DNA of 64,000 nucleotides from Labrenzia sp. CE80 (lineage in GTDB: Bacteria > Pseudomonadota > Alphaproteobacteria > Rhizobiales > Stappiaceae). The number at the start of each line of letters is the position of its first letter. Positions within the stretch are counted from its first letter, which is position 1. The notes below the pieces were generated by a model. That model saw only the letters and a program-made list of their open reading frames with translations. It was not told the origin of the DNA and did no database searches. Below, in pieces: positions 19,041 through 27,971 of the stretch. The position numbers and the translations under genes are program-made. The stretch is taken from assembly GCF_009650605.1 (NCBI RefSeq), contig NZ_WAJT01000002.1, positions 806,001 to 870,000 on the forward strand, in the 5' to 3' direction.

Positions 19041-19202
19041 ATGACGCGTGAAGAAAACGGTATCAAGCTGACGGAGGAGCAGCAAAAGCGCCGGCGATCG
19101 CGTTCCATCGCGATCGCCTTGTCGCTGGTCGCGCTTGTCGTGCTGTTTTATGTGGTTACCATCGTCAAGATGGGGCCGGAAATCCTCAATCGCGCCCTCT
19201 GA
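19041..19202 (+). CDS. CoxF-like small membrane protein of the cytochrome oxidase cluster
   Basis: 53-residue ORF that fills the ctaB-ctaG gap exactly, 4 bp after ctaB and 9 bp before ctaG. It has an acidic/Gln N terminus (LTEEQQKRRRSRS), one hydrophobic helix (IAIALSLVALVVLFYVVTIV) and a short tail KMGPEILNRAL. This matches the small CoxF-type protein that Rhizobiales carry between ctaB and ctaG. It is probably an accessory assembly factor; the exact role is unknown. Easily missed because of its length. Confidence 0.8.
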   Translation: MTREENGIKLTEEQQKRRRSRSIAIALSLVALVVLFYVVTIVKMGPEILNRAL

Positions 19203-19211
19203 GATAAAACC

Positions 19212-19820
19212 ATGAGCGACCAAAGATCCAACGACGACAATGCAATGCGCAGGAACCGAACCGTAGGTCTGGCATGCGCAGGATTGTTCGTCACGATGAT
19301 CGGCGCCGCATACGCGGCCGTGCCGCTTTACAATCTGTTTTGCCAGGTCACAGGCTTTGGCGGCACCACTCAGGTAGCGGAAGCTGCGAGCGATCTTGTG
19401 ATCGATCGTCCGATCACTATACGGTTCGATGGCAATGTGAATCATACGCTGAACTGGAAGTTCAAGCCGGTCCAGCGGTCCGTGACCATGAAGATGGGCG
19501 AGAGCGCGCAAATCGCCTACACTGCAACAAACACGGGCGCTGATCTCTCCGTTGGGACTTCGGTTTTCAACGTAACGCCGAATGAGGCAGGCGCTTATTT
19601 CAACAAGCTGGAGTGCTTCTGCTTTACCGAGCAGGCGTTGGCTCCTGGCGAATCTGTAGAAATGCCGGTCGTGTTCTTCATCGACCCGGACATGGACAAG
19701 GATCCCGAGCTGAAACATGTGAAGGAAATCACCCTGTCCTATACCTTCTTTCCGGTGGATGAGCCGGAACAACCTGTTGCGGCCCGGGCAGTTCAGCCCG
19801 CCGATGAAACGAAGCTTTGA
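19212..19820 (+). CDS. ctaG: Cytochrome c oxidase assembly protein CtaG (Cox11)
   Basis: Copper chaperone that delivers Cu to the CuB site of subunit I. 202 residues: N-terminal membrane anchor (GLACAGLFVTMIGAAYAAVPLYNLFCQ) and a periplasmic Ig-like domain. The Cu-binding pair is in LECFCFTEQAL (CxC, near residue 137), with the further conserved Cys in LYNLFCQVTGFGGTT. The C-terminal VEMPVVFFIDPDMDKD is typical. It lies between the CoxF-like ORF and ctaE. Confidence 0.95.
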   Translation: MSDQRSNDDNAMRRNRTVGLACAGLFVTMIGAAYAAVPLYNLFCQVTGFGGTTQVAEAASDLVIDRPITIRFDGNVNHTLNWKFKPVQRSVTMKMGESAQIAYTATNTGADLSVGTSVFNVTPNEAGAYFNKLECFCFTEQALAPGESVEMPVVFFIDPDMDKDPELKHVKEITLSYTFFPVDEPEQPVAARAVQPADETKL

Positions 19821-19870
19821 ACCCGCCGCTTTGATGGCGACGGATCTATTTGTGTTTGGGGAGCATGCCG

Positions 19871-20740
19871 ATGGCTGAGGCACATACCAAAAATCACGAC
19901 TACCACCTGGTGGATCCCAGCCCGTGGCCGTTCCTGGCTTCGGTCGGGGCGTTCATCCTGGCTTTAGGCGCTATTGGCTTCATGAAGCTGGGCCAGGGAA
20001 CGGAGTTCGTTCTTTTCGGTCTCGACCTGACCGGCTGGGGCCTCTTTGCAGTGGGGCTCGTGATCGTCCTTTATGTGATGTTTGCCTGGTGGCGTGACAC
20101 CATTCGCGAGGCACATGAGGGCCATCATACCCGGGTCGTTTCGCTGCACCTGCGCTACGGCATGCTGCTCTTCATCGCATCTGAGGTGATGTTCTTCGTG
20201 GCCTGGTTCTGGGCCTACTTCGATGCCGCGCTCTTTGCAGGCGAAGCCATTCAGTTTGCTCGCGTTGAAGCTACCGGTGGTCACTGGCCGCCCGACAGCA
20301 TCGCCACTTTCGATCCTTGGCACCTGCCGCTGCTCAACACACTGATCCTGCTCACTTCCGGCACGACGGTGACCTGGGCGCACCATGCGCTGCTTCATGA
20401 CGACCGCGAAGGTTTGAAGTGGGGCCTGACCCTGACCGTCATTCTCGGCGTGATCTTCAGTATCTGCCAGGCCTACGAATACGGTCATGCTGCCTTCACA
20501 TTCGATGGAAACATCTACGGCGCGACCTTCTTCATGGCTACGGGCTTCCATGGTTTCCATGTGATCGTCGGAACCATCTTCCTGGCTGTCTGCCTGTTCC
20601 GTACTCTTGCGGGCGACTTCACCAAGGAACAGCACTTTGGCTTTGAGGCGGCTGCCTGGTACTGGCACTTCGTTGATGTGGTTTGGTTGTTCCTCTTTGT
20701 AGCCATCTACATTTGGGGCGCTGGAACGCCTGCTCACTGA
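19871..20740 (+). CDS. ctaE: Cytochrome c oxidase subunit III (CtaE/CoxC)
   Basis: 289 residues from the ATG at 19871, 8 nt after GGGGAG; in-frame starts at 19850 (TTG) and 19865 (ATG) are poorly spaced. Seven membrane helices, with the family segments [39 protein letters not shown] and [13 protein letters not shown], and the C-terminal [22 protein letters not shown]. The conserved Glu of helix III, in SEVMFF, is present. It is the last structural gene; a terminator follows 30 bp later. Confidence 0.95.
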   Translation: MAEAHTKNHDYHLVDPSPWPFLASVGAFILALGAIGFMKLGQGTEFVLFGLDLTGWGLFAVGLVIVLYVMFAWWRDTIREAHEGHHTRVVSLHLRYGMLLFIASEVMFFVAWFWAYFDAALFAGEAIQFARVEATGGHWPPDSIATFDPWHLPLLNTLILLTSGTTVTWAHHALLHDDREGLKWGLTLTVILGVIFSICQAYEYGHAAFTFDGNIYGATFFMATGFHGFHVIVGTIFLAVCLFRTLAGDFTKEQHFGFEAAAWYWHFVDVVWLFLFVAIYIWGAGTPAH

Positions 20741-20769
20741 TCTTCGATACAGTGAGATGACGAACAAAG

Positions 20770-20806
20770 CGCCCGATCCGGTTTCCGGTTCGGGCGTTTG
20801 CTTTTT
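20770..20806 (+). terminator. Intrinsic terminator after ctaE
   Basis: A 12-bp stem with one mismatch (CGCCCGATCCGG / CCGGTTCGGGCG), TTT loop, followed by a T-rich tract TTTGCTTTTT. It would end the cox transcript before DUF983. Confidence 0.75.
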
Positions 20807-20833
20807 GCACCTCTAGTCGATTGGAGGCCACCA

Positions 20834-21235
20834 TTGTCCGACAAGGCCCATTTCCCACCTGTGAACCCCATCACGGCCGGCATGTCCGGCCATTGTCCAC
20901 GCTGCGGCGAGGGCAAACTGTTCAAGGGGTTCCTGGGCCTTGGCGACCGCTGCAGCAATTGTGGATTGGATTTCAATTTTGCTGACAGCGGCGACGGCCC
21001 GGCGGTCTTCGTGATCATGTTGGTAGGCTTCGTGGTTGTCGGGCTGGTTCTCGCGGTCGAACTGGCCTATCAGCCCCCGATCTGGCTCCATCTCGTGCTT
21101 TGGCTCCCACTGACCGTCATTCTCGCAGGCGGCGTCTTGCGTCCCCTCAAAGGCGTGATGATTGCCATGCAATACAAGCACAATGCCAGCGAAGGGCAGC
21201 TTGAGGATCCACACGACGAGGCCGCCGACAGTTGA
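20834..21235 (+). CDS. DUF983 family membrane protein
   Basis: 133 residues from the TTG at 20834, chosen because GGAGG lies 7 nt upstream. A zinc-ribbon-like CPRCGEGKLFKGFLGLGDRCSNCGLDF is followed by two membrane helices (AVFVIMLVGFVVVGLVLAVEL and LHLVLWLPLTVILAGGVLRPL). DUF983 genes accompany cox clusters in alphaproteobacteria, and a role in oxidase biogenesis is suspected. Followed at 33 bp by SURF1. Confidence 0.85.
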   Translation: MSDKAHFPPVNPITAGMSGHCPRCGEGKLFKGFLGLGDRCSNCGLDFNFADSGDGPAVFVIMLVGFVVVGLVLAVELAYQPPIWLHLVLWLPLTVILAGGVLRPLKGVMIAMQYKHNASEGQLEDPHDEAADS

Positions 21236-21268
21236 ACGCTCGAAAACAACAGAAGTTGAAATCGCAAA

Positions 21269-22054
21269 GTGACTGAAGTCTCCCCGATGCGCCGTATTAT
21301 TCTGCCAACTATCGCAACAGCGATCGCCTTGGCGATCCTGCTGACGTTGGGTTTTTGGCAGCTCGATCGTTTGGCATGGAAGAATGCGCTGATCGCCAAG
21401 GTGGAAACAGCGACAACGGCGGATCCACAGCCGGCACCAGGCCCGCAAAGCTGGGCGGAGTTGGTCCCTTTCGATGTCGATTACCGACATGTTTTCATCG
21501 AAGGGCATTTTCTTGCAAAGGACGTTTTCTACTTCACGTCCCTCGGCTCCGACAGAAGGGGGCAGTACAAGGGGCCTGGCTATATGGTCTATAGCCCCTT
21601 CGTCACGGCAGACGGATGGACGGTGCTCGTCAACCGGGGCTTCGTGCCTCAAGAAATCTGGTCTTACGGGGCCGAGGTTTTTGCCGGGCCGGATAAATGG
21701 CCTGACGCGATGAGCCTGACAGGGTTGCTACGTCTTTCGGAGTCACCAAATTGGACCACGCCTGAAGTTCAGGAAAACGAACGTATCTGGTTCGCCCGTG
21801 ACACCGATCACATGGTCAGGGTGCTTGGACTCGAGACCGGACAGCTCGCACCGTTCAGTATTGATCTCGATGTAGGATTTTCCGGGAAAGACGGCATTCC
21901 GCAAGCCGGAGAAACGGTGGTGCGTTTCAAGAACGACCATCTCGGGTATGCCTTGACTTGGTTCGGCTTGGCCGCGACCTTGATAGGTGTCTATCTGACC
22001 TTCGCGCTAAGCTTGCTGCGCCGAAAGCCTGATCCGGATCAGAGCTCTGAGTGA
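21269..22054 (+). CDS. SURF1 family cytochrome oxidase biogenesis protein
   Basis: Two-helix membrane protein that assists heme A insertion into subunit I. The N-terminal helix (IILPTIATAIALAILLTLGFWQLDRLAWK) carries the family motif GFWQLDRLAWK, the central part has YVYSPF-like YMVYSPFVTADGWTVLVNRGFVP, and the C-terminal helix HLGYALTWFGLAATLIGVYL closes the fold. GTG at 21269 or ATG at 21287 could start it; the latter would leave the helix nearly at the N terminus. Convergent with the peroxiredoxin gene. Confidence 0.92.
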   Translation: MTEVSPMRRIILPTIATAIALAILLTLGFWQLDRLAWKNALIAKVETATTADPQPAPGPQSWAELVPFDVDYRHVFIEGHFLAKDVFYFTSLGSDRRGQYKGPGYMVYSPFVTADGWTVLVNRGFVPQEIWSYGAEVFAGPDKWPDAMSLTGLLRLSESPNWTTPEVQENERIWFARDTDHMVRVLGLETGQLAPFSIDLDVGFSGKDGIPQAGETVVRFKNDHLGYALTWFGLAATLIGVYLTFALSLLRRKPDPDQSSE

Positions 22055-22071
22055 CAACCCGTCACTGAGCT

Positions 22072-22102
22072 GAAAAGAAAAGGGCACGGAAAGCCGCGCC
22101 CT
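22072..22102 (-). terminator. Terminator of the peroxiredoxin gene
   Basis: On the minus strand AGGGCGCGG-CTTT-CCGTGCCCT (one mismatch) is followed by TTTTCTTTT. It lies between the convergent SURF1 and peroxiredoxin genes. Confidence 0.65.
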
Positions 22103-22158
22103 GAACTCGTTTCATCGTGATAGCTTGTTCCGGCCCAAGCAGCCCAGATAACCAGGAC

Positions 22159-22644
22159 TTAGAGCGCCGCCAGTATGGCTGCGGCGCCGGTCGCTGTCGC
22201 GTCGCTGGGTGTTTCTTCAACTGCCAGGAACGTAACTTCACCGTCCTTTGCAATAAGCGCGAAACGCTGGGAACGCAAATGACCGAAAATTGGCGCGGGA
22301 CCAAGTCCGAGACCAACAGCCTCGACGAATTCTGCGCTGGTGTCAGCGAGGAAGGTGATCTGATCGCTGGCGTTGGAAGCCTTCTTCCAGGCGTCCATGA
22401 CGAAAACATCATTCACGGAAAGAACGGCGATGGTGTCGACGCCCTTCGACTTGATGGTGTCTGCATGCTCAATGAAACCGGGCAGGTGGTTCATGTGGCA
22501 TGTCGGAGTAAACGCTCCTGGGACACCGAAGAGCACAATCGTCTTGCCACCGAACAATTCATTGCTGCTGATCTCGCCAGGGCCATCGGCGGTCATCACC
22601 TTGAAGGATGCTTCGGGCAGCTTGTCTCCAACCTTGATGCTCAT
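22159..22644 (-). CDS. Peroxiredoxin, Prx5/type II family
   Basis: 161-residue thiol peroxidase that reduces H2O2 and organic peroxides, using glutathione or glutaredoxin in related enzymes. The peroxidatic Cys is residue 49 in GVPGAFTPTCHMNHLPGF. The family also shows GVDTIAVLSVNDVFVMDAWKK and the C-terminal Arg-containing strand. There is no second Cys in the position of the atypical 2-Cys type, so a 1-Cys, glutathione-dependent mechanism is likely. No signal peptide; cytoplasmic. It lies beside cox biogenesis genes as in other Rhizobiales. Confidence 0.93.
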   Translation of the reverse strand: MSIKVGDKLPEASFKVMTADGPGEISSNELFGGKTIVLFGVPGAFTPTCHMNHLPGFIEHADTIKSKGVDTIAVLSVNDVFVMDAWKKASNASDQITFLADTSAEFVEAVGLGLGPAPIFGHLRSQRFALIAKDGEVTFLAVEETPSDATATGAAAILAAL

Positions 22645-22760
22645 TCACCACACTCCATGTTCGCCGCTCATCCCCATGTGAGGGCTGTCGCGTAACCAAA
22701 TAGGACTTTGCATCCGCGACGTCGAGAGCTCAACCGGCACTTGTTGTTCGGTTGGCCAAT

Positions 22761-23609
22761 TTAATCCGTCTTGGGAAGGAGTTCAGGCGGGACTTCGATC
22801 TTGGTTTCGACAGCAGTGTTGCCGTCGACAAGCACAAAGGTAAGGCTGGAACCCTTCTCCGATTGCACCAAGCCACGCGACGACAGAGACCATATCGCCT
22901 GAGCGCCGTCGCGCTGAAGCAAAGCGGGAAGGGCGATGTAAGACCCTTCAGGCCCCTCTGCGAAAAGATCGATCTCGGCAGTATCTGAGACTTCGGCCGT
23001 GATCAGGAACTGGTGACCGTTGTCGGTGGTCTCGGCATCAACGCCGAGAACTTTAGGAGCAGCATTGCTCATGGCAGCTGGTACAAGTTCCAGATCGCGG
23101 TCGATGAGTTTTGTTGCCAGCGCATCGGTCTTGCCGTCCGGAGAAAGGCTCAAGGACAGGTTCGCGTCGCCGGGCACGCATATGTCCTTGCAAATTCCGA
23201 AGAACATGGAGAGGGACAGATCGATCGGTGCTCCGGCGTCTTCGGGTGTGACTATCACCGGCAGAACGACTGCATCATGATAAACGATGGAATTGGAAAA
23301 GCCGTCATCATAGCGACTGGGAGCAGGGAAAAGGACTTCGCTTTTCTGCAAGTTCTTCGACGCTTCAAAGTTGATCATCGGCGGAATGCCGGCCTCGCCC
23401 GGAAAACGCCAGTAGGTGTGCCAACCCGGCTCCATCGAGAATTCAATACCGGCCTTGTAGGTGCCATCCTGCAGCGGCCCAGAGGCAATCAGGCGCACCG
23501 CGCCGCCGTGGACGCTTGCCCATTCGGTCACCGCGGCGCTGGCCGCACTTGAGACAAGGACCGACAGGTACGTAAAAGATGCGAGTATTATGAACAGTCG
23601 TTTTACCAT
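22761..23609 (-). CDS. Protein-disulfide reductase DsbD N-terminal-domain protein
   Basis: 282 residues: a signal peptide (LFIILASFTYLSVLVSSAASA) and a periplasmic domain like DsbD-alpha. The redox Cys pair is in FFGICKDICVPGDANLSL, and the family region GWHTYWRFPGEAGIPP is clear. Unlike full DsbD it lacks the membrane core and C-terminal thioredoxin domain, so it must take electrons from a separate membrane partner (CcdA/DsbD-like) not in this window. It is divergent from yqgE, with about 250 bp between. Confidence 0.85.
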   Translation of the reverse strand: MVKRLFIILASFTYLSVLVSSAASAAVTEWASVHGGAVRLIASGPLQDGTYKAGIEFSMEPGWHTYWRFPGEAGIPPMINFEASKNLQKSEVLFPAPSRYDDGFSNSIVYHDAVVLPVIVTPEDAGAPIDLSLSMFFGICKDICVPGDANLSLSLSPDGKTDALATKLIDRDLELVPAAMSNAAPKVLGVDAETTDNGHQFLITAEVSDTAEIDLFAEGPEGSYIALPALLQRDGAQAIWSLSSRGLVQSEKGSSLTFVLVDGNTAVETKIEVPPELLPKTD

Positions 23610-23862
23610 GCCTCTTTGCTAACGGATCTGAGGCTGTTCGTCATCATTGGCCGTGGCCTGCCTGCGTCATATCTGCGTGACAGGGTAGTGAGGTCACGCA
23701 AGCTTGGTGCGTGCTCACAATGATACTATTCCGCAGATCCCGGCGTTAACAATTTGGTAAAGTCAGGGTACTCTTTTGGATCTCTGATTTAAGCAGAGCG
23801 GCGAGACCATTTGATGTGACCTGATAAAGGGAACGATCATCGGTTTCATGAAGGAGCAGGGA

Positions 23863-24444
23863 ATGACAGATTCGCTCGAAGGTCAGTTTCTGATCGCCAT
23901 GCCAAACATGGATGACGGACGCTTCGATCATTCTGTGATCTATGTCTGCTCTCATACGGAGCAGGGCGCCATGGGCCTGGTGCTCAATCAGGTCGCGCGA
24001 CACCTTAGCCTTGAAGACCTGCTTTTTCAGCTCAATATTCTGAACGATGAAAATGCCATTCGCCTTCCTACCAGAATTCGGGAAATGAACGTCCACAAGG
24101 GCGGTCCGGTCGAAATGGAGCGTGGCTTTGTCCTGCACACGGATGACTACGTGTTGGACAGGTCGACCCTCGAGATCGACAACGGAATTTGTCTGACCGC
24201 GACACTGGAAATCCTGAAGGCCCTCGCCGAAGGTCGTGGTCCGGAAAAGGCCATGCTTGCGCTTGGCTATTCCGGATGGGCGCCTGGACAGCTGGAAAGC
24301 GAGATCCAGGCCAATGGCTGGCTTACTGGCCCAGCCAGTCGTGACCTAGTGTTTGATCCGACTTTTGACGACAAGTGGCAAAGAGTTCTTCGCTCCATCG
24401 GCATCGATCCGGCCATGTTATTCGGCACTGCTGGTCACGCCTGA
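23863..24444 (+). CDS. YqgE/AlgH family protein
   Basis: 193 residues from the ATG at 23863 (AAGGAGCAGGGA before it); an in-frame ATG at 23848 lies inside that ribosome-binding region. The family signatures are GQFLIAMPNMDDGRFDHSVIYVCSH, GAMGLVLNQ, KGGPVEMERGFVLH and LGYSGWAPGQLESEIQANGWL. Called UPF0301, its molecular function is not established; in Pseudomonas AlgH is linked to alginate regulation. Monocistronic here. Confidence 0.92.
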   Translation: MTDSLEGQFLIAMPNMDDGRFDHSVIYVCSHTEQGAMGLVLNQVARHLSLEDLLFQLNILNDENAIRLPTRIREMNVHKGGPVEMERGFVLHTDDYVLDRSTLEIDNGICLTATLEILKALAEGRGPEKAMLALGYSGWAPGQLESEIQANGWLTGPASRDLVFDPTFDDKWQRVLRSIGIDPAMLFGTAGHA

Positions 24445-24457
24445 TGGCGACCGCCTG

Positions 24458-24503
24458 CTGCAAATCGACGCTTAAGGCGGTTTGCGGGCGAGGGTTTTGT
24501 TTT
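24458..24503 (+). terminator. Possible terminator after yqgE
   Basis: A 10-bp stem with two G-U pairs (CTGCAAATCG / CGGTTTGCGG) followed, after seven bases, by TTTTGTTTT. It lies 14 bp past the yqgE stop. The gap before the T-tract weakens the call. Confidence 0.4.
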
Positions 24504-24583
24504 AATTCCGGCTAAGTTTGCTCTAGGGTGCGCCAAAGGCGGATACGCTTGATGAGTAACTACAGTTTGGAGGCAATCGGGCG

Positions 24584-25990
24584 GTGAAATACTTCAGTAC
24601 GCGCGGCGAAGCACCTGTTCTCGGATTTTCCGAGGTTCTCTTGCAGGGACTGGCGCGCGATGGCGGCCTCTATCTCCCCGAAACCTGGCCCACGTTCGAC
24701 GCCGATAAGATCGCGTCCTTTGCTGGAATGCCCTACGCAGATGTCGCCTATGAGGTGATACAGCCGTTTGTGGCGGGCGAGATTTCTGATCAGGAACTGC
24801 GCGATATGATTCGTGACGCCTATGCCGGGTTCCGGCATGAGGCCGTTACGCCACTGGTCCAGATCGGCGCCAACAGCTTTGTCCTCGAACTTTTCCATGG
24901 TCCAACGCTGGCCTTCAAGGACGTGGCGATGCAGCTGCTCGGCCGCATGATGGACCATGTCCTGACCAAAAAGGGACTAAGAGCGACCATCGTTGGCGCG
25001 ACCTCTGGGGATACAGGCGGTGCGGCGATCGAGGCGTTTCGTGGGCGCGACCGGACAGACATTTTCATTCTGTTCCCGGATGGGCGCGTGTCGCCGGTGC
25101 AGCGCCGGCAGATGACGACGCCGACCGAGGCGAATGTCCATGCTTTGGCTCTGACCGGCAACTTCGATGATTGTCAGTCCATCGTGAAGGGCATGTTCAA
25201 CAACTTCGGCTTTCGAGACCGGGTTGCGCTTTCAGGCGTGAACTCCATTAACTGGGCACGAATACTGGCCCAGATCGTCTACTATTTTGTCTCCGGAGTT
25301 GCCCTCGGCGCACCGCATCGCAAGGTGTCTTTTACCGTCCCGACCGGTAATTTCGGCGACATCTTTGCGGGTTATGCGGCCATGCAGATGGGGCTGCCAG
25401 TCGAAAAGCTGGTCGTCGCCACGAATGTGAACGACATTCTCGCCAGGGCATTGGAGACAGGCCGTTACGAAATGCGCGGTGTGACCGCAACCAGCGCACC
25501 GTCGATGGACATTCAGATTTCGTCGAACTTCGAGCGACTGTTAAGCGAAGTCAGTGGACGTGATGGCAGCGCTGTACGCCGCATGATGAACCAGCTGACA
25601 CAGTCAGGCAGCTTCACCATCGAAGACGGCCCTCTCGCGACCATGCGGGAGAAATTCCTTGCCGGGCGCTGCAATGAAGCGGAAACCGCCAAGACAATCG
25701 ATAGTGTTCTGAAACAGAGCGGCTACCTTCTGGATCCACATACGGCGATCGGTGTTCATGTTGCCAAGGCGCATGACAGCGGCGAAACGCCGATGATCAT
25801 CCTGGGCACCGCGCATCCGGCGAAGTTCCCGGATGCCGTCGAGGCGGCTTGTGGCGTGCGACCTGCTCTTCCACCCGAACTCCAGCCGATGATGAGTGCA
25901 GAAGAACGCCAGGAAATCCTGCCCGCGGAGCAGGATGCAGTTGAACGCCACATCGAAGAGCATGCCCGCGCCGTGCATAGCGGGGTTTGA
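24584..25990 (+). CDS. thrC: Threonine synthase
   Basis: PLP enzyme converting O-phosphohomoserine to threonine, 468 residues, the long proteobacterial form. The PLP Lys is residue 112 in GPTLAFKDVAMQLLG, and the phosphate-binding loop is GATSGDTGGAAIEAF. Start is GTG at 24584 after TTGGAGG. It lies 2 bp before an M16 protease gene, a pairing common in Rhizobiales. Its pathway partner thrB is 8 kb downstream on the other strand. Confidence 0.95.
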   Translation: MKYFSTRGEAPVLGFSEVLLQGLARDGGLYLPETWPTFDADKIASFAGMPYADVAYEVIQPFVAGEISDQELRDMIRDAYAGFRHEAVTPLVQIGANSFVLELFHGPTLAFKDVAMQLLGRMMDHVLTKKGLRATIVGATSGDTGGAAIEAFRGRDRTDIFILFPDGRVSPVQRRQMTTPTEANVHALALTGNFDDCQSIVKGMFNNFGFRDRVALSGVNSINWARILAQIVYYFVSGVALGAPHRKVSFTVPTGNFGDIFAGYAAMQMGLPVEKLVVATNVNDILARALETGRYEMRGVTATSAPSMDIQISSNFERLLSEVSGRDGSAVRRMMNQLTQSGSFTIEDGPLATMREKFLAGRCNEAETAKTIDSVLKQSGYLLDPHTAIGVHVAKAHDSGETPMIILGTAHPAKFPDAVEAACGVRPALPPELQPMMSAEERQEILPAEQDAVERHIEEHARAVHSGV

Positions 25991-25992
25991 CC

Positions 25993-27306
25993 ATGCAGGT
26001 ACGTATAACGAAACTGTCGAACGGCCTGACCGTGGTGACCGACGAGATGCCGCATCTGAAGACGGTTGCGCTTGGAGTCTGGGTGCGCACCGGATCCAGG
26101 GCCGAAACAAGTGAGCAGAACGGCATCACCCATCTGCTCGAGCACATGGCTTTCAAGGGAACCCTGTCTCGCACAGCGAGAGAAATTGCCGAGCAGATCG
26201 AGGCCGTCGGTGGGGAGTTGAATGCCTCCACCAGCATCGAGCATACCAATTACTATGCCCGTATTCTCGCCGAGGATCTGCCACTGGCAGTCGATCTACT
26301 GGCTGATATCCTGCAGAACTCGACCTTCGACAAGGATGAGCTGGTGCGTGAACAGCATGTGATCCTTCAGGAAATTGGCGCTGCCTATGATTCCCCCGAA
26401 GATCGCGCCTTTGACCTGTTCCAGGAGGCGGCCTGGCCGGATCAGCCGTTGGGCCGGCCCATTCTTGGAACGCCGGAGACCGTCAAGGGCTTCTCTCACG
26501 ACGCCCTGAACCAGTATCTGGTCGATCGATATCGCGGCCCGGACATGGTCTTGTCAGCAGCCGGTGCCGTCGATCATGATGAACTGGTTCGCTTCGCTGA
26601 AGAGAAGTTCAAATCCATTCCGTCGTCGGCTGCCCAGGCTGAAACCCCAGCTCTCTACAAGGGCGGAGAGCAACGGCTGACAAAGGACCTGATGGAGGCC
26701 CAGATCCTGATTGGCTTCGAGGGACGACCTTACAAGTCAAAGGATTATTACGCCATCCAGATCCTCGCTTCGGTCCTGGGCGGAGGCATGTCGTCGCGCC
26801 TCTTCCAGGAAATTCGAGAAAAGCGCGGGTTATGCTACGCGATTTACTCCTTCCACTGGGCGTTCTCGGATACAGGTCTTTTCGGTCTGCATGCTGCGAC
26901 CAGTCGCGAAGACATTGCCGCCTTGATGCCTGTCATTGTGGACGAGCTGAAAACGGCCGGCGAAACCATCACCGATCAGGAAGTCGCGCGTTCTAGGGCA
27001 CAGATCCGCGCAGGCCTTATGATGGCACTTGAAAGCCCGGCGGCACGGGCGGGACAGATCGCTCGCCAGATCCTGGTTCATGGCCGAATTCTTAGCATCG
27101 AGGAAGTGTCAGACAAGATCGAAGCGGTGACCGCCGAGGACATTCGCCGGGTCGCAAGAGAAACCTTCGTTGATTCGACACCGACGCTGACCGCCGTGGG
27201 GCCAGTGGATACATTGATGAATGTCGACGAGCTCGCCAGCCGCCTTGCTGGATCAGAGCCTTTGTCGGCAAAGCAGGTTGCCGGCCAAGCAGCAGGCGCA
27301 ATGTAG
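25993..27306 (+). CDS. M16 family zinc peptidase (mitochondrial-processing-peptidase-like)
   Basis: 437 residues. The inverted zinc motif HxxEH is H47-L-L-E50-H51 (HLLEHMAFKGT), and the downstream Glu ligand region is ILQEIGAAYDSPEDRAFDLF. The C-terminal half has LGGGMSSRLFQEIREKRGLCYAIYSF, typical of the beta-MPP-like group. Predicted cytoplasmic or peripheral, with no signal peptide. Substrate unknown. Starts 2 bp after thrC, presumably cotranscribed. Confidence 0.9.
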   Translation: MQVRITKLSNGLTVVTDEMPHLKTVALGVWVRTGSRAETSEQNGITHLLEHMAFKGTLSRTAREIAEQIEAVGGELNASTSIEHTNYYARILAEDLPLAVDLLADILQNSTFDKDELVREQHVILQEIGAAYDSPEDRAFDLFQEAAWPDQPLGRPILGTPETVKGFSHDALNQYLVDRYRGPDMVLSAAGAVDHDELVRFAEEKFKSIPSSAAQAETPALYKGGEQRLTKDLMEAQILIGFEGRPYKSKDYYAIQILASVLGGGMSSRLFQEIREKRGLCYAIYSFHWAFSDTGLFGLHAATSREDIAALMPVIVDELKTAGETITDQEVARSRAQIRAGLMMALESPAARAGQIARQILVHGRILSIEEVSDKIEAVTAEDIRRVARETFVDSTPTLTAVGPVDTLMNVDELASRLAGSEPLSAKQVAGQAAGAM

Positions 27307-27331
27307 TAAGGAAAAAAGAGGGGAGGCAGCC

Positions 27332-27970
27332 ATGTCTTTGTTGCGACCCGTGCTTTCCCTGGATACCGATCCGCGTATCGAGACCGACGGGCACTATTTG
27401 CGTCCGCCGGTCATGACCGATTTCCGCCAATGGGCCAAGTTGCGCACAGAAAGCCGGACGTTCCTGAGCCCCTGGGAGCCGATCTGGCCTGCCGACGATC
27501 TTACAAAAGCTGGGTTCCGCCGCCGTTTGCGGCGCTATGCCCGCGACCGGCGGGATGGGCGCAGCCAACCATTTCTTTTGTTCTGCTCGCGAACTGATGA
27601 AATTCTTGGCGGATTGACCTTGTCGAACATCCGCCGCGGTGTCAGCCAATGTGTGACGCTCGGCTACTGGATGGGCGCTGCGCATGCCGGCAAGGGCCAC
27701 ATGTCCGTGGCGGTCTCCGCCATTTTGCCGTTTTGCTTCAACGACCTTGGTCTTCATCGGATTGAAGCGGCCTGCCTGCCATCCAATGAAGCCTCAATCC
27801 GTCTTCTTCAAAAAGCCGGATTTGAGCGCGAAGGATATGCACGCAATTATCTATTGATTAACGGCACTTGGCAGGATCACATACTGTTCGCCTGCCTGGC
27901 CGAAGATCATGCCAAAAAACGTTCCGTGCTTCCGCTTTCTTACGGGGGCAAGCTGAAAGAATTCTTGTGA
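27332..27970 (+). CDS. GNAT acetyltransferase, RimJ/RimL-like
   Basis: 212 residues from the ATG at 27332 (GGGAGGCAGCC before it); the frame is open into the M16 gene. The acetyl-CoA-binding motif occurs as GYWMGAAHAGKGHMSVAV, with LHRIEAACLPSNEASIRLLQKAGFEREGYARNYLLINGTWQDHILFA, the layout of ribosomal-protein N-acetyltransferases. The true substrate may be a protein or small amine. It is 25 bp after the M16 gene and 1 bp before the EAL gene. Confidence 0.87.
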   Translation: MSLLRPVLSLDTDPRIETDGHYLRPPVMTDFRQWAKLRTESRTFLSPWEPIWPADDLTKAGFRRRLRRYARDRRDGRSQPFLLFCSRTDEILGGLTLSNIRRGVSQCVTLGYWMGAAHAGKGHMSVAVSAILPFCFNDLGLHRIEAACLPSNEASIRLLQKAGFEREGYARNYLLINGTWQDHILFACLAEDHAKKRSVLPLSYGGKLKEFL

Positions 27971-27971
27971 C

